A DNA stretch of 20,392 bases, taken from positions 1 through 20,392 of the forward strand of contig JAJXYU010000171.1 of the NCBI GenBank assembly GCA_021780395.1. The letters are read 5' to 3'. The notes beneath the pieces were generated by a model. It did no database searches. It saw nothing but the letters and a program-made list of their open reading frames with translations, and was not told the DNA's origin. The DNA comes from Pseudomonadota bacterium. GTDB lineage: Bacteria; Pseudomonadota; Gammaproteobacteria; Steroidobacterales; Steroidobacteraceae. A program made the translations under genes and the position numbers. Shown piece after piece: positions 15,877-20,392 of the stretch (position 1 is the first letter of the stretch; each line of letters opens with the position of its first letter).

Positions 15877-17181
15877 GTGAGCCTGTACGAAGAAGCCTGC
15901 GAATACATTCCCGGTGGCGTGAATTCGCCGGTGCGCGCGTTCCGCGGCGTCGGCGGCGAGCCGGTGTTCTTCCGCCGCGCCGCCGGCTCCCGCGCGTTCG
16001 CGGCGGACGGACGCGAGTTCATCGATTACGTCGGCTCCTGGGGTCCGGCGATCCTCGGGCACGCCGACCCGACCGTCGTCGCCGCCGTGCAACGCGCGGC
16101 CGCGGACGGATTGAGCTTCGGCGCACCGACGGAGCTCGAGACGCGGCTCGCACGCAAGGTGATCGACACGATGCCCGCGATCGAGATGCTGCGGTTCGTC
16201 AGTTCGGGCACCGAAGCGACGATGAGCGCGATCCGCCTCGCCCGCGGGTTCACCGGGCGCGAGACGATCGTGAAATTCGAGGGCTGCTATCACGGTCACT
16301 CGGACTCCTTGCTGATCAAGGCGGGCTCCGGCGCGCTCACGCTCGGCGTGCCCTCCTCGCCCGGCGTACCGGCGGACCTCGCGAAGCACACGGTCACGCT
16401 CGCATACAACGATCCGGACGGGGTGCGCGAGGCGTTCCGGGCGATCGGCGACTCGATCGCCTGCGTGATCGTCGAGCCGGTCGCGGGCAACATGAGCTGC
16501 GTCCCCCCGGTCGACGGCTTCCTGGAGACGCTGCGCACCGAATGCGACCGTGTCGGCGCCCTGCTGATCCTCGACGAGGTGATGACCGGATTTCGCGTCG
16601 CGCTCGGCGGCGCTCAAGCGGTGTACCGGATCCGGCCGGACCTGACCACGCTCGGCAAGATCATCGGCGGCGGTATGCCGGTCGGCGCGTTCGGCGGCCG
16701 GCGCGACGTGATGCGCCGACTCGCGCCGCTCGGGCCGGTCTATCAGGCCGGGACGCTGTCCGGCAATCCGGTCTCGATGGCCGCGGGTCTCGCGACGCTC
16801 GAGGCGATCTCGGCACCGGGCTTCCACGCGCGTCTCGCGGAGACGACCGCGACCCTCGTCGATCGGCTCGCGGCGGCGGCGCGCCGCGCCGGCGTGCCGC
16901 TCGCGACCAATCAGGTCTGCGGGATGTTCGGCCTGTTCTTCACGGAGGAATCCCGGGTCGATTCGTACGCGAAGGTCGCCACGTGCGACACCCGGCGGTA
17001 CGCGCGCTTCTTCCACCAGATGCTCTCGGCCGGGGTGTATCTCGCGCCGTCGGCGTTCGAGGCGGGCTTCGTCTCCTCGGCCCACTCGCCCGCGGACCTC
17101 GATGCGACGATCGCCGCCGCGGAACGCGCGTTCGCGGCGGTCGCGGCGGACGGCGCGCCCGCTCGCGGCTCGGCCGGTTAA
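15877..17181 (+). CDS. hemL: Glutamate-1-semialdehyde 2,1-aminomutase
   Basis: PLP enzyme that converts glutamate-1-semialdehyde to 5-aminolevulinate in the C5 route to haem and other tetrapyrroles. The product is 434 residues (E. coli 426). Visible marks are [12 protein letters not shown] at the N-terminus, [18 protein letters not shown] (phosphate loop), [12 protein letters not shown]233-E234 in [11 protein letters not shown], and the PLP lysine K261 in [16 protein letters not shown]. The GTG at 15877 gives the standard start [14 protein letters not shown] and has GAGGAG at 15864-15869; the nearby ATG at 15870 is out of frame. The frame is open upstream inside cpxA but that part is a shadow. 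It lies 46 bp after cpxA, with a possible own promoter between, and 2 bp before the CPBP gene. Confidence 0.97.
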   Translation: MSLYEEACEYIPGGVNSPVRAFRGVGGEPVFFRRAAGSRAFAADGREFIDYVGSWGPAILGHADPTVVAAVQRAAADGLSFGAPTELETRLARKVIDTMPAIEMLRFVSSGTEATMSAIRLARGFTGRETIVKFEGCYHGHSDSLLIKAGSGALTLGVPSSPGVPADLAKHTVTLAYNDPDGVREAFRAIGDSIACVIVEPVAGNMSCVPPVDGFLETLRTECDRVGALLILDEVMTGFRVALGGAQAVYRIRPDLTTLGKIIGGGMPVGAFGGRRDVMRRLAPLGPVYQAGTLSGNPVSMAAGLATLEAISAPGFHARLAETTATLVDRLAAAARRAGVPLATNQVCGMFGLFFTEESRVDSYAKVATCDTRRYARFFHQMLSAGVYLAPSAFEAGFVSSAHSPADLDATIAAAERAFAAVAADGAPARGSAG

Positions 17182-17183
17182 CG

Positions 17184-18122
17184 ATGCGCGCGTTCGCAGC
17201 CTTCGTCGCGGTGATCGTGCTCGCGCTGCTGGTCGGCGCCGGCGCCGCCTATCCGGCGTACTGGCTCGTCGGCGGGATCGGCCACTGGGCGTTCCACCGC
17301 GTCGCCGAGCGCGTCGCGATGCTGATCCTCGCGGGCGAGCTCGTTTGGCTGTGCCGACGGCTCGATCTGCGCGCGCGCGCCGATTTCGGCTTCGGCCTGC
17401 CGCGGCGACGGTTCCTCGCGCAAGCGCTGATCTGGGGTGGGGTCGGCGTCGCGACGGCCGCGCTCGGGGCGGCGTTCCTGCTCGGCGCACACCTGCGCGA
17501 GATCGCACCCGGATTCACGCCGTCCGCGGGCAGCCTCGCGCGGATCTTCCTGATCGGCCTCGCCTCGGGCATCGCGGTCGCGTTGATCGAGGAGACGGTG
17601 ATGCGCGGCGCGATGCAAACGGCGATCGAGCGCGAGTCCGGCCCCTGGGCGGGCGCCCTGCTGACCGCGCCGGTGTTCGCGGTGCTGCACTTCTTCGCGA
17701 AGGCGAGCATTCCGCCCGACGAGCTCGCGTGGCGCAGCGGTTTCGTGCTCCTGTCCCGTTCCTTCGTCCCGCTGTCGCACCCGTCGGCGGTACTCGATTC
17801 GTTCCTGTCGTGGCTCATCGTCGGCTTGATCCTCAGCATGACGAGGATCCTGACCGGCAACAACGCGGTCTCGATCGGTCTGCACGGCGGCTGGGTGGTC
17901 GTGCTGCGGATGCTGCAGCTCGCGACCGTGCGCGACGCGGCGACGTTGTCGTCGATCTGGGTCGGCCGATTCGACGGGATCCTCGGCTACTGGGTACTGC
18001 CCTGGGGCTTCGCGATCGCGGCCGCGCTGTGGATCACGCGCGGGTTCTGGGTGCCGTTCGCATCGAGTCGAGCAGCCGCAGCACCCGTTCGTGCAGCCCC
18101 CCGAACCCGCCGTTACTCATGA
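17184..18122 (+). CDS. CPBP-family (Abi/Rce1-like) intramembrane protease homologue
   Basis: A 312-residue integral membrane protein with roughly seven or eight hydrophobic segments, the first at about 4-28. It has the CPBP family motifs: EETVMR (E136, E137, R141), F165-xxx-H169 in FAVLHF, and a third histidine H234 in IGLHGGWVV. In Rce1-type proteases these residues form a metal or water-activating site for proteolysis in the membrane. The Asn usually written for the third motif (HxxxN) is not present; V238 is there instead. Its substrate is unknown. The ATG at 17184 lies 2 bp after the hemL stop, so the two are co-transcribed. The last 89 bp overlap the end of mpl on the other strand, and its C-terminus (SSRAAAAPVRAAPRTRRYS) is basic and low in complexity, perhaps a recent extension. 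Confidence 0.82.
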   Translation: MRAFAAFVAVIVLALLVGAGAAYPAYWLVGGIGHWAFHRVAERVAMLILAGELVWLCRRLDLRARADFGFGLPRRRFLAQALIWGGVGVATAALGAAFLLGAHLREIAPGFTPSAGSLARIFLIGLASGIAVALIEETVMRGAMQTAIERESGPWAGALLTAPVFAVLHFFAKASIPPDELAWRSGFVLLSRSFVPLSHPSAVLDSFLSWLIVGLILSMTRILTGNNAVSIGLHGGWVVVLRMLQLATVRDAATLSSIWVGRFDGILGYWVLPWGFAIAAALWITRGFWVPFASSRAAAAPVRAAPRTRRYS

Positions 18123-19425
18123 TCAGCCAGTGATCCCCGGGGCGCGCGGCGCGCACCAGGCGATCGGCGAGTTCGTCGACGGTCGCGGCGACGTGCGCGC
18201 GGTCGCCGAGCGGGGCGATCGCTTCGCGCAGATCCCAGCCGAGGTCCGGCGGCGCGAGGAACCACGCGTCATCGGCGGCCGAGACGGCCGCGGCGAGCGC
18301 GTCCCGGTGCGCCCCGAGCTTCATCGTGTTCGAGCGCGGCTCCAGCACCGCGACCAGTCGGGCGGTGCCGACGCGGGCGCGCAGCCCCTCGAGCGTCGTC
18401 GCGATCGCGGTCGGATGATGGGCGAAATCGTCGTAAACGGTGACTCCGCCCGCGATGCCGCGCACCTGCATCCGGCGCCGGATGCCCCGGAACGCGCACA
18501 GTGCGTCGATCGCGCGCGCCGGCGCGACGCCGGCGTGCTCCGCCGCCGCGACAGCGGCCAAGGCGTTCTGCACGTTGTGGCGACCGATCAGCGGCCACTC
18601 GACGCGCCCGACCGTCGCGCCACGCCGCAGGATCTCGAAGCGATCGCACGCGCCGCCGCGTTCGACGCGCGCCGCCCAGTCGCTCCCCGGGAGGTCGATC
18701 CCGAACGTTTCCCGCGGCGTCCAGCAGCCGGCGGCGAGCACGTCGGCGAGCGCCGGATCCTCGCCGTTGACGATCACTCGACCCGCGCGCGGGACGGTGC
18801 GCAGCAGCTGGTTGAACTGTCGCTCGATCGCGGCGAGATCGGGATAGATGTCGGCATGGTCGAACTCGAGATTGTTCAGCACCGCGGTCCGCGGGCGGTA
18901 ATGGACGAATTTGGCGCGCTTGTCGAAGAACGCGGTGTCGTACTCGTCGGCCTCGATCACGAAGAACGGGGCCGAGCCGAGCCGCGCGGTCGTGGTGAAA
19001 TTCTCGGGGACGCCGCCGATCAGGAAGCCGGGCGCGAGGCCCGCGGACTCGAGGATCCAGCTCAGCATGCCGGTCGTCGTCGTCTTGCCGTGCGTGCCCG
19101 CGATCGCGATCACGTGGCGGGACCGCAGCACGTGCTCGGCGAGCCACTCGGGACCGGACACGTACGGTAGTCCGCGATCGAGCATCGCCTCCACGACCGG
19201 CGTACCGCGGCTCAGCGCGTTGCCGACGACGACGACGTCCGGATTCAGGTCGAGCTGCCCGGCCTCGTAACCGTCGATCACCTCGATGCCGAGCGCCGCG
19301 AGCTGCGTGCTCATCGGTGGATACAGGTTGCGGTCCGATCCGGTCACGCGAAAGCCCGCTTCGCGGGCGATCGCCGCGATGCCGCCCATGAAGGTCCCGC
19401 CGATGCCCAGGATGTGTACGTGCAT
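18034..19425 (-). CDS. mpl: UDP-N-acetylmuramate:L-alanyl-gamma-D-glutamyl-meso-diaminopimelate ligase
   Basis: Mpl joins recycled murein tripeptide to UDP-MurNAc, returning it to peptidoglycan synthesis in the cytoplasm. The 463-residue product (E. coli 457) is a Mur-ligase family member: N-terminal HILGIGGTFMGGIA and TGSDRNLYPPMST, ATP loop GTHGKTTTTGM (110-120), VIEADEYDTAFFDKR, NLEFDHADIYPDL, VYDDFAHHPTA, LEPRSNTMKLG and MSNGGFGGLHE. LEPRSNTMK and DEYDTAFFDK separate Mpl from MurC. The ATG at 19425 gives the standard start; the open frame extends upstream only as a shadow of rnd. GGAA about 10 bases before the ATG may act as a weak ribosome binding site. It is divergent from rnd across 77 bp. 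Its 3' end overlaps the CPBP gene by 89 bp tail to tail. Confidence 0.96.
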   Translation of the reverse strand: MHVHILGIGGTFMGGIAAIAREAGFRVTGSDRNLYPPMSTQLAALGIEVIDGYEAGQLDLNPDVVVVGNALSRGTPVVEAMLDRGLPYVSGPEWLAEHVLRSRHVIAIAGTHGKTTTTGMLSWILESAGLAPGFLIGGVPENFTTTARLGSAPFFVIEADEYDTAFFDKRAKFVHYRPRTAVLNNLEFDHADIYPDLAAIERQFNQLLRTVPRAGRVIVNGEDPALADVLAAGCWTPRETFGIDLPGSDWAARVERGGACDRFEILRRGATVGRVEWPLIGRHNVQNALAAVAAAEHAGVAPARAIDALCAFRGIRRRMQVRGIAGGVTVYDDFAHHPTAIATTLEGLRARVGTARLVAVLEPRSNTMKLGAHRDALAAAVSAADDAWFLAPPDLGWDLREAIAPLGDRAHVAATVDELADRLVRAARPGDHWLIMSNGGFGGLHERVLRLLDSMRTAPRTRA

Positions 19426-19502
19426 CGTCAGTTTTCCGCGGCCGATTCGTTCATAATTCCGCTTCGAGGAAGCCGACCGGATTGTACACGCGGAACCCGA
19501 CA
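19426..19502. promoter_or_regulatory. Divergent mpl/rnd intergenic region with -10-like elements
   Basis: This 77-bp gap must hold start signals for both genes. On the plus strand CATAAT (19452-19457) followed by TCCGC is a candidate -10 for rnd. On the minus strand TACAAT (19481-19486 in plus coordinates) is a candidate -10 for mpl, giving a leader of about 50 bases. No convincing -35 elements were found for either, so the calls rest on the -10 hexamers. Confidence 0.35.
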
Positions 19503-20392
19503 GTGCCCGACCCGATTTGGATCGACGACGAACCAGGCCTCGAACAGCTCGCGCGACGTCTGCGGACCGCCGACGGGATCGCGATCGACACCGAGTTCCT
19601 GCGAGAGCGCACCTACTACCCTCGGCTGTGCGTGCTGCAGATCGCGGCCGATCGCGAGATCTGGTGCATCGACACGCTCGCGCTGCGGCTCGATCCGCTG
19701 GTCCCGCTGCTCGAGGCACCCTTGCTGCGCAAGCTCGCGCACGCCGCGCGCCAGGATCTCGAGGCGCTGCGCCACGCGGCCGGCCGGATCGCCGCCCCGG
19801 TGTTCGACACCCAGGTCGCCGCCGCGTGCGCGGGGCTGAAGCCGCAGATCGGTTACGCCGAGCTCGTGCGCACGCTCCTCGGCGTCAGTCTCGACAAGGC
19901 CCACACGCGCACCGACTGGTCGAAGCGGCCGCTGTCGCGCGAGCAGCTCTCCTATGCCGCGGACGACGTCCGCTACCTCGAGCAGATCGCGGCGATGCTC
20001 GAGGAGCGGGTGCGCGCGCTCGGGCGCGAGAACTGGGTACGCGAGGATTGCGCAGCGCTCGCGGATCCGCGCCTCTACGAGTCCGACCCCGACTCGGCGT
20101 GGGAGCGGCTCGGCGGGATCGCGCGGCTCGAACCCCTCGCGCGGGCCCGCGCGAAGGCGCTCGCCGCCTGGCGCGAGCGGACCGCGCAGCAACGCAACCT
20201 GCCTCGCGCGTGGATCCTGCCGGACGCGGCGATCTACGAGGTCGCCGAGGCCGCGCCGGCCGATGCGGACGAACTCGCGCGCCTTCGATCGATGCCGTCG
20301 TCGTACGCGGCGAAGTTCGCCGAAGGCTTGCTCGCGGCGCTGCGCGACGCCGCCGCGGCGGGCGGCGCCGACGGCGAGCCCGCGCGCGCGGC
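19503..20392 (+). CDS. rnd: Ribonuclease D (3' end cut by window)
   Basis: 3'-to-5' exoribonuclease that trims tRNA precursors and other small stable RNAs. It starts at the GTG at 19503 (MPDPIWIDDEPGLEQLARRL) and stays open to the window end, giving 296 visible residues of about 375 expected. The DEDDy active-site residues fall at almost the same numbers as in E. coli: D29 and E31 (IDTEFLRERTYYP), D85 (ARQDLE), and Y151 and D155 (YAADDVRYL). The first HRDC domain begins near residue 205, with W223-R-E-R and the LPRAWIL segment. The short GGAA seven bases before the start may serve as a ribosome binding site. Because it starts with GTG and runs off the window, it is easy to miss. It is divergent from mpl. 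Confidence 0.93.
   Translation, partial: MPDPIWIDDEPGLEQLARRLRTADGIAIDTEFLRERTYYPRLCVLQIAADREIWCIDTLALRLDPLVPLLEAPLLRKLAHAARQDLEALRHAAGRIAAPVFDTQVAAACAGLKPQIGYAELVRTLLGVSLDKAHTRTDWSKRPLSREQLSYAADDVRYLEQIAAMLEERVRALGRENWVREDCAALADPRLYESDPDSAWERLGGIARLEPLARARAKALAAWRERTAQQRNLPRAWILPDAAIYEVAEAAPADADELARLRSMPSSYAAKFAEGLLAALRDAAAAGGADGEPARA

Noticed and set aside
13464..16022. A continuous minus-strand open frame extends the CpxP-like gene upstream across cpxR and cpxA into hemL (1076 codons in all).
   Set aside because: It is antisense to two well-supported genes, and its translation is low-complexity with no family pattern. The signal peptide and strong ribosome binding site at 13463 mark the true start. 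Such long shadows are expected where third positions are nearly all G or C.
1..20392. Mobile elements, CRISPR arrays, tRNA or rRNA genes, phage or toxin-antitoxin modules.
   Set aside because: None seen. Genes are housekeeping, tightly packed and uniform in base composition, with no transposase, integrase, spaced direct repeats or tRNA-like cloverleaf noticed.

Overview
This 20.4 kb window is a high-GC (roughly 70% G+C by eye), gene-dense piece of a bacterial chromosome. The gene content (LptA/LptB, RpoN, short HPF, RapZ, CpdA, a Cpx-type envelope stress module, Mpl, RNase D) and the close match of key residues to Escherichia coli proteins place it in the Gammaproteobacteria. My best guess is a Xanthomonadales/Nevskiales/Steroidobacterales-like lineage; this is inference, and no rRNA marker is present. 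I see no mobile element, prophage, CRISPR array, rRNA or tRNA. No gap between genes exceeds about 240 bp, so gene-free stretches are limited to short promoter regions.

Layout. (1) 1-4048, plus strand: the end of lptA, then lptB, rpoN, hpf and rapZ, tightly packed. This is the conserved LPS-export/sigma-54 cluster, but ptsN (and hprK, found here in some relatives) is absent between hpf and rapZ. (2) 4084-11811, minus strand, read from right to left: tkt, gap, pgk, pyk, then a MoxR-type AAA+ ATPase and a VWA-domain protein. All junctions are overlaps or gaps of at most 31 bp, so this looks like one central-carbon operon with a MoxR/VWA pair at its end. No aldolase gene is included. (3) 11996-12769, plus strand: cpdA (cAMP phosphodiesterase), divergent from tkt. 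(4) 12792-15830: a secreted Spy/CpxP-like protein (minus) divergent from a CpxR-type regulator and CpxA-type kinase (plus). Their shared 237-bp promoter region holds two near-identical CpxR-box-like elements 41 bp apart and a perfect 10-bp inverted repeat. (5) 15877-18122, plus: hemL followed 2 bp later by a CPBP-family membrane protein. (6) 18034-19425, minus: mpl, whose 3' end overlaps the CPBP gene tail to tail by 89 bp. (7) 19503 to the window end, plus: RNase D, cut off by the window edge.

The genes are mostly housekeeping: outer-membrane biogenesis, sigma-54 regulation and ribosome hibernation, glycolysis/pentose phosphate, envelope stress, tetrapyrrole synthesis, peptidoglycan recycling and RNA processing. 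I found no strong case for a wholly new system. The most informative points are the regulatory architecture between the CpxP-like gene and cpxRA, the coupling of glycolysis genes to moxR-VWA, the loss of ptsN from its usual place, and a recurring -10-like element (TAGAAT/CATAAT followed by TCC) ahead of several genes.
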